Below the pieces are notes generated by a model. The model did no database searches. It saw nothing but the letters and a program-made list of their open reading frames with translations, and was not told where the DNA came from. From Desulfuromusa sp. (GTDB lineage: Bacteria; Desulfobacterota; Desulfuromonadia; Desulfuromonadales; Geopsychrobacteraceae), in assembly GCA_029933365.1 (NCBI GenBank), contig JAOZOH010000035.1, forward strand, positions 1-27,528: 27,528 nt of DNA, read 5' to 3'. This document shows, in pieces, positions 16,412-23,553 of the stretch. The translations under genes were made by a program, and so were the position numbers. Every line of letters starts with the position of its first letter. The first letter of the stretch is position 1.

Positions 16412-17725
16412 TCAACTCATCATCAGATAAGGCTTTTGTAAAAATTTGCCGACCGTTTCCAAAAATAAATGGGCAGGAACACCGTCAACGACACAATGAT
16501 TGTAAGTCAGGGTCAGAACCGTCATCCACCGCAAGGCTATTTCACCATTGAACTCGGTAGGTTTACGCTTGATCCGCGCAACACCCAGGATGCCGGTTTC
16601 GGGTGGACGTAAAATCGGGGTAAACGCATCAACTGCAATAGTGCCGGTATTGGAAACGGAAAAAGTTCCGCAGGAAATTTCTTCAACACCAATGTTCCCC
16701 GCCCGCGCGCCAGTTGCCAGCTCTCTTGCTTCTGCAGATATTTGCAACAAACCTTTTTGCTGAACATTTTTTAAAACAGGAACAATCAAGCCTTCGGACA
16801 ATGCTACCGCAATGCCGAGATTTACTGAGTCGTGCAGCAGTATCTCATCACCAATATGGGTCGAATTCATGATTGGATGTTGAGTCAAGGCTCTGGAAAC
16901 TGCCATAAGGATAATATCGTTAAAGGAAATCTTTACTGATTCATCATGTTTATATTCATCACGCATCATCTCCCGAAAATTGACCATCTCGGTGACATCC
17001 ACTTCAACAGATGCGCTAAGTTGCGCCGCAGTTGCAAGGCTTGAGAGCATCGAATCGCCGATACTTTTACGAATTCCAGAATAAGGGATCGACTCTACCC
17101 TGGCGGGCTCAACGAATGAAGAAGCTACCTGTGACAGGACATCGCCCTTGGTGATTTTCCCACGGCTACCGCTACCCGTAACGGTGGAAAGATCCACCCC
17201 GGATTGCGCTGCAACTTTCTTTGCCACCGATGTAGCCCGCGGTTGCCGGCTGTCCTGCTGATAATTTTTCACATCTGTTTCAGTGACGCGACCCTCACCT
17301 CCGCTACCACTCACCAGGCGGAGTTCCACGCCCGACTCTTTCGCCAACCGCCGTGCCGCCGGGGTTGCCACAACAAAAGCACCCACTGACGATGTTTCGT
17401 CCTGCGTGGCGGCACGCAATTCCTCGGCTGCTTCAGGTTGTGGGCTTGCGGCGTCTCCGGACGTTTCAACTAACTCCGGGGTTTCACCCTCTGCGGCAAT
17501 AATCCCGACCACCGCACCTACCAGTTCGGTATTCCCCTCAGGGGCAATAATCTGAAACAGAATCCCATCGGCAACCGCTTCAACCTCATTGGTAATCTTT
17601 TCCGTTTCAACCTCGAAAAGGGGTTCACCCTTTGTCACTGACTCTCCGGCCTTTTTCAGCCAGCGGACAATGCGCCCTTCCTTCATTGCCATGCCCCATT
17701 GCGGCATGTGAACTTGTACTGCCAT
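16412..17725 (-). CDS. Dihydrolipoamide acyltransferase (E2) with tandem subunit-binding domains
   Basis: The 437-residue protein is the core of a 2-oxoacid or acetoin dehydrogenase complex. Domains in order: one lipoyl domain (about 1-80, lipoyl-Lys K43 in ETEKI), an Ala/Glu/Thr-rich linker, a peripheral subunit-binding domain (about 118-153, TPAARRLAKESGV), a second one (about 163-197, SVAKKVAAQSGV), another linker, and the acyltransferase domain (from about 215) with the HxxxDG active-site motif as HCVVDG near the end. Two consecutive binding domains are less usual than one. The chosen ATG at 17725 has AAGGA eight bases upstream; an ATG nine bases earlier is less well placed. The VOC gene ends 101 bases upstream, the largest gap in this part of the unit. 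Confidence 0.88.
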   Translation of the reverse strand: MAVQVHMPQWGMAMKEGRIVRWLKKAGESVTKGEPLFEVETEKITNEVEAVADGILFQIIAPEGNTELVGAVVGIIAAEGETPELVETSGDAASPQPEAAEELRAATQDETSSVGAFVVATPAARRLAKESGVELRLVSGSGGEGRVTETDVKNYQQDSRQPRATSVAKKVAAQSGVDLSTVTGSGSRGKITKGDVLSQVASSFVEPARVESIPYSGIRKSIGDSMLSSLATAAQLSASVEVDVTEMVNFREMMRDEYKHDESVKISFNDIILMAVSRALTQHPIMNSTHIGDEILLHDSVNLGIAVALSEGLIVPVLKNVQQKGLLQISAEARELATGARAGNIGVEEISCGTFSVSNTGTIAVDAFTPILRPPETGILGVARIKRKPTEFNGEIALRWMTVLTLTYNHCVVDGVPAHLFLETVGKFLQKPYLMMS

Positions 17726-17826
17726 TGAAATCATCCTTCATTATTTGGGTATCAAACTTTGGTTAACCTTCTTGCCGTGAAACTTACTTGTTATGCTAAG
17801 TACCCAGCTATTCCAGACATCAGCCA

Positions 17827-18726
17827 TCATTTAGGGAAAGCCAAGGGCATTTCACCGCGCAAGATCTTCTCTTGCATATCCCCCGGGAACGGACTCATAA
17901 GCTCAATTTCTACCCCATCCGCATCCCGGATCCAGGCCATGGTGAGCCCGTAGGCAACATGCGCTTCCATATTGTCAGTCGCGCCCTTGGCAAGGAGTTC
18001 TTTGTAGGCTCCCGGCACATCCTTTGCCATATAACAAATATGGTCGAAAAGCGGTCCGTGCTTATCCAATAAAACCTGCTCGCGTTCCCAAAGATCGGGA
18101 CCAGCGATAATTTCGAACATCACATTGTGGCGATCACCATCAAAGAAAGGATCGATCAGGAAGATAAACCCGCCGCCACTTTCTTCAAAAGATTCAGCGG
18201 CCCTTTTCATCCCAAGTTTTTCAATATAAAAACGTTCGCTACGCTCCAGATTATCGGTAATCAGCGAGACATGATGGAAGGTCAGATCGGTCGGGCTCAA
18301 CGGCTTAACCACATCAGGAAGGGTGTACTCTTCCTCTGTCGGATAACTGTAAATTTCAATCAAAAGACCATCTGGGTCATAAAACCCGCATTGACGCACG
18401 AACAAGATATGTTTCGGTTCCCAGGCAACCTTGACACCCTGGCTTTTGAGCTCCTCAAAAGCGGCATCCGCATCATCCACCTGAAAACTGACATGATTTA
18501 TACCGAAACCATGTTTATCGATAAAATTTTGTTCATACGGTAGAAACGGATCGGCGTTGACGAGTTCCATTGTTACGTCGGTTCCCTTGCCAATAAAGGT
18601 GAGATCACTCTGCCCTTTATTGAATGCTCTGGTAGTCACCTGACCATCAAGCTGATCTGTATATACGGGGATACTTTTCTCGTTGTCCCGACACAGAAGG
18701 CCGACATGTGTTAGTCTATAATCCAT
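17827..18726 (-). CDS. Two-domain VOC (glyoxalase/extradiol dioxygenase superfamily) protein
   Basis: The 299-residue protein consists of two vicinal-oxygen-chelate modules (about 1-135 and 145-285). Each module shows a His on its first strand, a second His about 70 residues on and a Glu near its end: THVGLL, NHVSF and IEIY in the first, HHVSLI, DHICYM and IELM in the second. Both metal sites thus look intact, whereas classical two-domain extradiol dioxygenases keep one. It lies 23 bases after the AOR gene with GGGAG nine bases before the ATG at 18726, so it belongs to that unit. Possible roles are an isomerase, epimerase, lyase or dioxygenase; in an anaerobe a non-oxygen reaction is more likely. 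The substrate is unknown. Confidence 0.8.
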   Translation of the reverse strand: MDYRLTHVGLLCRDNEKSIPVYTDQLDGQVTTRAFNKGQSDLTFIGKGTDVTMELVNADPFLPYEQNFIDKHGFGINHVSFQVDDADAAFEELKSQGVKVAWEPKHILFVRQCGFYDPDGLLIEIYSYPTEEEYTLPDVVKPLSPTDLTFHHVSLITDNLERSERFYIEKLGMKRAAESFEESGGGFIFLIDPFFDGDRHNVMFEIIAGPDLWEREQVLLDKHGPLFDHICYMAKDVPGAYKELLAKGATDNMEAHVAYGLTMAWIRDADGVEIELMSPFPGDMQEKILRGEMPLAFPK

Positions 18727-18749
18727 TGTGTTTTCTCCCTTTATCATTA

Positions 18750-20705
18750 TTATTTAGCAGCAGCCTCAAGCTCATCGGCCATCTCCTTCAGATCCAGTTC
18801 CTCAAGTTTTTTCCGAGTCGGCCAACCGGTTTTCACGTCCCAACCGGCGATATCGTAATAACGATCCTTCAGAGCTTCAAATTTTTCCTTATCGACATAA
18901 GCTTTCCAGACGACCAAGCGTTCTTCTCCCCCTGAATCCTGAGGATCATCCCATTCGACATCGTAGAAACTCTCGTGGTAACAATCCATCTCACGAGTTC
19001 TATCTTCGAACTTGATATTGACCGCCCGGCGCAAATTCCAAATTCTTTCACCTGTTTTCATCAACTCGGTCACATCCATGTCGCAACCGGTTACAGCTGC
19101 ATAGGTACGGCTGATAAATTGCTGGTAATCCAGTTCCGGCGGAAAGAAATAGGAATCGGGCAGGGAGGCAAAGTTACAGATAGGTATGGAGTTCCGCAAA
19201 CTCTGCATAAACTGAGTAAACTGACTTTGGTACTCCATCCCCTCCCATTGGGCTTCAATTTCGCTTCCGGGGGCATGGGCATAGGAAGACAATCCACAGG
19301 GCACACCAAAGTATTTCCCCAATGTTTCCGCAGAAATATCGTTAACATTATCTTCCCGATTTAATGAAAGATATTCGTCCGTTGAATTTCCACAATCCCG
19401 CACGTCCAGAGCAACGTGGAGTAGCAGAGCAATCCAACCATAATAATGCTGGGGATATCCCCAGGCAGGATATTCAATGTCAATAATTTCCTGTAGCTTC
19501 TCACTGTTCTTAACCGTCGGAACGACCTTGTCCATCGCCCGTTTGATACCTTGAGCAAAGACACTCTTTCCACTGGCGATACTTTCAAGCAGCGAATCCA
19601 GGAATTCATCTTCTTCAGACTCCCCACCAAGCCATTTAGGAAGACGCAGACCTGAAATTCCTTCCCACTCCTCGGTCGTCATGATCCCATCTTTGATGGT
19701 ATCGTCCATAAGACGAGTAATGGTCAGCATTTCATAACCGTTAATACCAAGCTTCTGCGATAAAATTGATGCCTTTACATTGGCCTTGGCGCTCTCCTTA
19801 TTAGGATTACTGTAGCCATACCACCAGTGAGCACAGAATATGCCGCCTTTTCCACCGCTGCCAGCATCGTAAAAACCAACACACTGATAGGGACAGCCAT
19901 AGGGGCCAGTATTATTGATGTGGTACTTTTCCTCGATAACATCAACCTGCTCACCGCCCCACAAAAACTTCCGACCCCACGGTTTGGCAGCCCCTTCACT
20001 CCAGTTCTTTTTCTCCTGAGCCAACTGGACAACGCTTCTCAGCTCTTCGGGGCGGGCAATGTTTACAGAGCCAGTTCCCTTTGCAGATATAACTTTAAGA
20101 TTCTTTGACCCCATTACAGCGCCAAAGCCACCTTGTCCTGCCGTACTGCTGGTTTCCGTAGCAATAATAGCCAGACTGCTCAAGTTTTCTCCAGCCCGGC
20201 CGATAGCCATCACAGAGCAATCGGGATCCTTTTTCATAAGCTGCTGCTGTGATTCAAACATGTCCAGCCCCCACAGTTCGGAGGCGTCTTTGATTTCAAC
20301 ATCATCATCTACAATTTCAAGATAGACAGGAGATTCAGCTTTCCCGGTGACAATAATCATGTCATAACCGGCATACTTCATAGCCGATGGAAATTTCCCG
20401 CCGATTCCAGAAAAAGTGAATTGGGGCTCCGGATAATTTTGCAAACCAACACCGCAGATTTCCGCTCGGTTGAAGGGTCCCGGAATACCGGTCATCGGCC
20501 CCGCTGCAATCATCAATGGGTTTTCAGGATCCAATGGACCGACTTTGGGACAACCCATGTCCCAGAAGGCTTTGTTGCACAGTCCAACGCCACCGAGGAA
20601 TTTCTCCGGTTGATATGTGCTGGTGGGAACCTTTTGAATATCTTTGTTGGTCAGATCGACCTTTAGGACGGTGCCACTCCAGCCGTATGAAGTTTTTTGA
20701 CTCAT
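18750..20705 (-). CDS. Aldehyde:ferredoxin oxidoreductase family (tungsten) protein
   Basis: The 651-residue protein belongs to the AOR family, whose members use a tungsten bis-pyranopterin and one [4Fe-4S] cluster to oxidise aldehydes with ferredoxin; BamB of class II benzoyl-CoA reductase is a distant member. Typical stretches are LTNKDIQKVPT and FLGGVGL at the N-terminus, MKYAGYDMIIVTGKA, GQGGFGAVMGSKNLK, and GERIWNLRRAVNI near 570. The cluster motif is unusual: where the family has CxxCxxxC it reads PYGCPYQC, so C271 and C275 are present but the first Cys is Pro268. C510 likely supplies the fourth family position. The ATG overlaps the ferredoxin stop by four bases, so the pair is translationally coupled. 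An aldehyde made by the upstream aminotransferase is a sensible but unproven substrate. Confidence 0.87.
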   Translation of the reverse strand: MSQKTSYGWSGTVLKVDLTNKDIQKVPTSTYQPEKFLGGVGLCNKAFWDMGCPKVGPLDPENPLMIAAGPMTGIPGPFNRAEICGVGLQNYPEPQFTFSGIGGKFPSAMKYAGYDMIIVTGKAESPVYLEIVDDDVEIKDASELWGLDMFESQQQLMKKDPDCSVMAIGRAGENLSSLAIIATETSSTAGQGGFGAVMGSKNLKVISAKGTGSVNIARPEELRSVVQLAQEKKNWSEGAAKPWGRKFLWGGEQVDVIEEKYHINNTGPYGCPYQCVGFYDAGSGGKGGIFCAHWWYGYSNPNKESAKANVKASILSQKLGINGYEMLTITRLMDDTIKDGIMTTEEWEGISGLRLPKWLGGESEEDEFLDSLLESIASGKSVFAQGIKRAMDKVVPTVKNSEKLQEIIDIEYPAWGYPQHYYGWIALLLHVALDVRDCGNSTDEYLSLNREDNVNDISAETLGKYFGVPCGLSSYAHAPGSEIEAQWEGMEYQSQFTQFMQSLRNSIPICNFASLPDSYFFPPELDYQQFISRTYAAVTGCDMDVTELMKTGERIWNLRRAVNIKFEDRTREMDCYHESFYDVEWDDPQDSGGEERLVVWKAYVDKEKFEALKDRYYDIAGWDVKTGWPTRKKLEELDLKEMADELEAAAK

Positions 20706-21196
20706 TTTTGTTTCCCCTTCTTCACGTCAACAAGCTTAAGCGCACCAGTCGGACAATACTCAACACAAACCGGTCCCTCGGGCCGTTCGCGACAAAGGTC
20801 ACAGGTAAATGCTTTCTTTTTCTCTGCATTAAATTTTATTTCAGATGGCTCAAACGGACAGGCGGGGATGCACATCTTACAACCGATACATTCCGCTTCG
20901 TTGATATAGCGAACCCCTGTTTCGGGATCAATCACCTGGGCTGTCCCCTGTAATGGACAGGCAACATAGCAACTGGGTGCCAGACATTGCCGACAAACAT
21001 TAAACTGATACACGGCATTGAAAGGATCCCGCACAACACGGCAACGGGATGCAGCAGGCCCCCCCTTGCCTTCGCGAAAAAGGGAACACATCAGTTCACA
21101 GGATCCACACCCGTTGCAAAGCTCTGCTTCAAAGCTGAGCATTTGGGTCACTTTTTTGAAAATGATTTTATTGCCAACTTGCTTGGCTGCTGTCAT
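20702..21196 (-). CDS. Four-cluster ferredoxin, electron-transfer partner of the AOR
   Basis: The 164-residue soluble protein has sixteen cysteines arranged for four [4Fe-4S] clusters: CNGCGSCELMC, CRQCLAPSCYVACP, CIGCKMCIPACP, and CDLCRERPEGPVCVEYCP. This is the HycB/DmsB-like layout also seen in AorA, the small subunit of the aromatic aldehyde oxidoreductase of Aromatoleum. No signal peptide is seen. It overlaps the ureohydrolase stop by four bases and the AOR start by four bases, so all three should be made in ratio. It most likely carries electrons between the tungsten subunit and an acceptor encoded elsewhere; no FAD subunit like AorC is present in the window. Confidence 0.9.
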   Translation of the reverse strand: MTAAKQVGNKIIFKKVTQMLSFEAELCNGCGSCELMCSLFREGKGGPAASRCRVVRDPFNAVYQFNVCRQCLAPSCYVACPLQGTAQVIDPETGVRYINEAECIGCKMCIPACPFEPSEIKFNAEKKKAFTCDLCRERPEGPVCVEYCPTGALKLVDVKKGKQK

Positions 21197-22344
21197 TTCC
21201 CCTCGCCTCCTTCTTTCTGCTTCCTTAAAGCCATCCCCTTCAAAACTTCATAATAGAAGTGTGTGGCGTATAGACCACCGGTACCATTGACGTCATAATG
21301 TGGCCCCATGCAGGCCATATCCATCCCAGCCAATGTCGTCTCGGCAGCGATGGTCTTCAGGGCGTAGTTAACATCACGAAAAGAAATGCCGGTCGGCTGC
21401 ATGTATTTCTGAGCCGGGAATGAGACCGGATCTATAGAGTCCAGATCAAGGCTGACATAGGTTCGTTGCGTCCCCCGGGTACTGACTTCAATAGCGCGGG
21501 AAGTAATTTCAGCGATCCCGCGCTGACAAACTTCTTCGGCGGTAAAAACGGTAATACCAAGGTCTTTTGCTAGTTTCGCCATACCAGGGGTGTTATAGGT
21601 GGGGCCATTGATGCCGACGATGCAGATGTTCTCGGAGTCAACATCGGATGTTTTGAGGATATTGTAAATGGCATTTTCCGCATTCGGCTCACACATGTGG
21701 TTGTTAGGTCTGGGTTGTTCGCCGCCGTAGCCGACATCGTAATGACTATCAAACCAGATAATCCCGATTTTACCTTCCGTGTGCTCCGAAATAGCATGTA
21801 CTGCTGGGTAAGGAATGGCATGATCTCCACCCATAACCAACGGCACCGCACCGGACTTGACGATGTCTCCAACCTTTGCCACGGCCCGTTTTACCATTTC
21901 ATATGGATCCCAGAGTCCTTCCAGATCGACGTTTCCATAATCCATAAATTCGAGATAATCCATCACTCTGAAATCATCACTGACATCGGGGCAGAATAGA
22001 CCTGAAACCTGCCAATTATATGCCGGGGAACATTTTCTGATATAATCAGGGGCGGCCCAAGCACCGGTCCGAGCATCTACGGGTAGTGGACTGCGTTCGG
22101 GCGTTCGCGGAGCACAGGTGGAGAAAGAACCGTCCTCGGCTTGTGCCCACCCTTCCCAAGGGATTCCAACAAATGCGACATCGCAACCGGCTAAATCCTT
22201 TGCACGTCGAGCCACAGGTGCTTGCATCATTGAGGGGACATCACTATGAAGACGCAAAGCAACGAAACCGCCCTCTCCATAAGTGTGGAACTCTTCCTCA
22301 GATGAGGCATCAGCCCAAATCTTTTCTTTATCTTCGCTCAGCAT
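21193..22344 (-). CDS. Agmatinase/arginase-family ureohydrolase, paralogue 2
   Basis: The 383-residue protein shows all six ureohydrolase metal ligands: H175 (GGDHAIP), D199, H201 and D203 (FDSHYDVG), and D300 and D302 (SLDLDSIDP). It shares with the protein at 1658-2794 the HSDVPS..MQ.P start, the GxPWEGW strand end, an insertion before the RTGAWAAPDYIR motif, and the WFDxHYD and PVSFPA/PFSFPA wording. The two are therefore paralogues of one divergent branch. The ATG at 22344, six bases after AAGGA, is preferred over an ATG at 22413 that overlaps the previous stop and has no good site. Its position between the PTE-like hydrolase and the ferredoxin-AOR pair suggests a central step in the pathway, probably release of urea or ammonia from a guanidino or amidino group. 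Confidence 0.85.
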   Translation of the reverse strand: MLSEDKEKIWADASSEEEFHTYGEGGFVALRLHSDVPSMMQAPVARRAKDLAGCDVAFVGIPWEGWAQAEDGSFSTCAPRTPERSPLPVDARTGAWAAPDYIRKCSPAYNWQVSGLFCPDVSDDFRVMDYLEFMDYGNVDLEGLWDPYEMVKRAVAKVGDIVKSGAVPLVMGGDHAIPYPAVHAISEHTEGKIGIIWFDSHYDVGYGGEQPRPNNHMCEPNAENAIYNILKTSDVDSENICIVGINGPTYNTPGMAKLAKDLGITVFTAEEVCQRGIAEITSRAIEVSTRGTQRTYVSLDLDSIDPVSFPAQKYMQPTGISFRDVNYALKTIAAETTLAGMDMACMGPHYDVNGTGGLYATHFYYEVLKGMALRKQKEGGEGK

Positions 22345-22412
22345 AAGTTTTCCTTTTTCTTGAGTTTTTTCCAGCATGCAGCCATAATTTAAAGTTTCAC
22401 CGAAAGACATCA

Positions 22413-23507
22413 CTAATAAGATAGTAGTCTCGCAGGATTCTTAATCGTCATCTGCTCAATCTGTTGTTCCAATACCCCGGCCATCCTCAACTGCGTTAGA
22501 ACAGCCTTGGTCAAGTGGCAATACCCCCCACCGCCAAATCGCCGTGTCAAAATTTTCAGGTAACGATCGGTGGCCAGAGCAATCTGCCCGGCATAGCCGG
22601 CCTTACATAATTCCGCCGTGGCAACCACCAGCATCCATTCCGGCGGGCTATAGAAGCCCATGTCCAGAAGATGATAATCGTGGCCGAAACAGTCATGTCC
22701 AACGGTTAGCCCCATATCGAGCAGTTCCTTGTTGAAATCAAGGCTCAACTTTCTGGACTCGGGATCGTGCTGCAGGGTTTTGAGATCCATGGAGGTCAAA
22801 TGATTCTGCATGTGGCACATCAAAATCCGATCCACACTCATACCAGCATTCAGCAATGTTTTAACCACCTCCTTGACCTGATCAGGCGTCATCCCGATTC
22901 CATGGTGAATAGACGCTGAAAGTCCGGTCTCGGCAGAAACACGAGCGATAGCCTTCAACAGCTTCTCTCCCTGCTCGGTGTAGCCCTCTTCGATCGCTGC
23001 CTTGAGATGGCCGGCCTTGATATCGGTTCCCTCGATCCCGTTGCGCACCTCGCCAAGCATGTACTGTTCATAATCCTGAACCGACATGGTTTTGAATTTA
23101 TCTGGCCATGAGTCTTCGGTATAAAGACCCGTGGTGGCAATCACATGGACTCCCGATTTTTCGGAGATGCGACGGATCGCCTGGATGTCGCTACGCAATC
23201 CGGGAACACTCATATCCGCCATAGCGGAGCCACCGGAGGCTTTGAAATCGGACATCTCTGCTGTCATGATGTCCTCGTCATGCATGCTCACGGCATCCCA
23301 TGACAGGATGAAATTATTTCTATGGTAGTAGATGTTTTCCAAAGTAACTTTATCATCAGCCTTGACCGGAAGCTGATCTTCGGGGGGGAGATTTTCCATC
23401 CACCTCGACCGATAGATGCTTCCGTCGTAGACGATATGCTCATGCATAGAGGTCAGACCGAGATCAGCTGCAGGTATCGGACCCGACACCGTCATTACTT
23501 CTGCCAT
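22413..23507 (-). CDS. Phosphotriesterase-family (amidohydrolase superfamily) metal hydrolase
   Basis: The 364-residue protein is a TIM-barrel hydrolase of the phosphotriesterase homology family. Metal ligands in the expected order are H22 and H24 (MHEHI) on strand 1, a Lys in GHLKAAIEE as the candidate bridging residue, a His in ASIHHGIG, a His in LMCHMQ, and the Asp in ALATDRY on strand 8. The family includes lactonases, N-acyl-amino-acid and N-acetyltaurine hydrolases (PTER type) as well as true phosphotriesterases. AAGGAG precedes the ATG, and the gene follows the aminotransferase by 46 bases and precedes the ureohydrolase by 68. An amide, ester or lactone hydrolase acting before the ureohydrolase is the most reasonable role here. 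Confidence 0.82.
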   Translation of the reverse strand: MAEVMTVSGPIPAADLGLTSMHEHIVYDGSIYRSRWMENLPPEDQLPVKADDKVTLENIYYHRNNFILSWDAVSMHDEDIMTAEMSDFKASGGSAMADMSVPGLRSDIQAIRRISEKSGVHVIATTGLYTEDSWPDKFKTMSVQDYEQYMLGEVRNGIEGTDIKAGHLKAAIEEGYTEQGEKLLKAIARVSAETGLSASIHHGIGMTPDQVKEVVKTLLNAGMSVDRILMCHMQNHLTSMDLKTLQHDPESRKLSLDFNKELLDMGLTVGHDCFGHDYHLLDMGFYSPPEWMLVVATAELCKAGYAGQIALATDRYLKILTRRFGGGGYCHLTKAVLTQLRMAGVLEQQIEQMTIKNPARLLSY

Positions 23508-23553
23508 AATTGAGACTCCTTTTGTAGATAGCCCATATCAACGATTCCTATTC

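Noticed and set aside
18750..21196. BamC-BamB pair of class II benzoyl-CoA reductase
   Set aside because: The ferredoxin + AOR-family layout is similar, but no other bam genes or aromatic CoA enzymes are in the window and the cluster motif differs. A general AOR call is safer.
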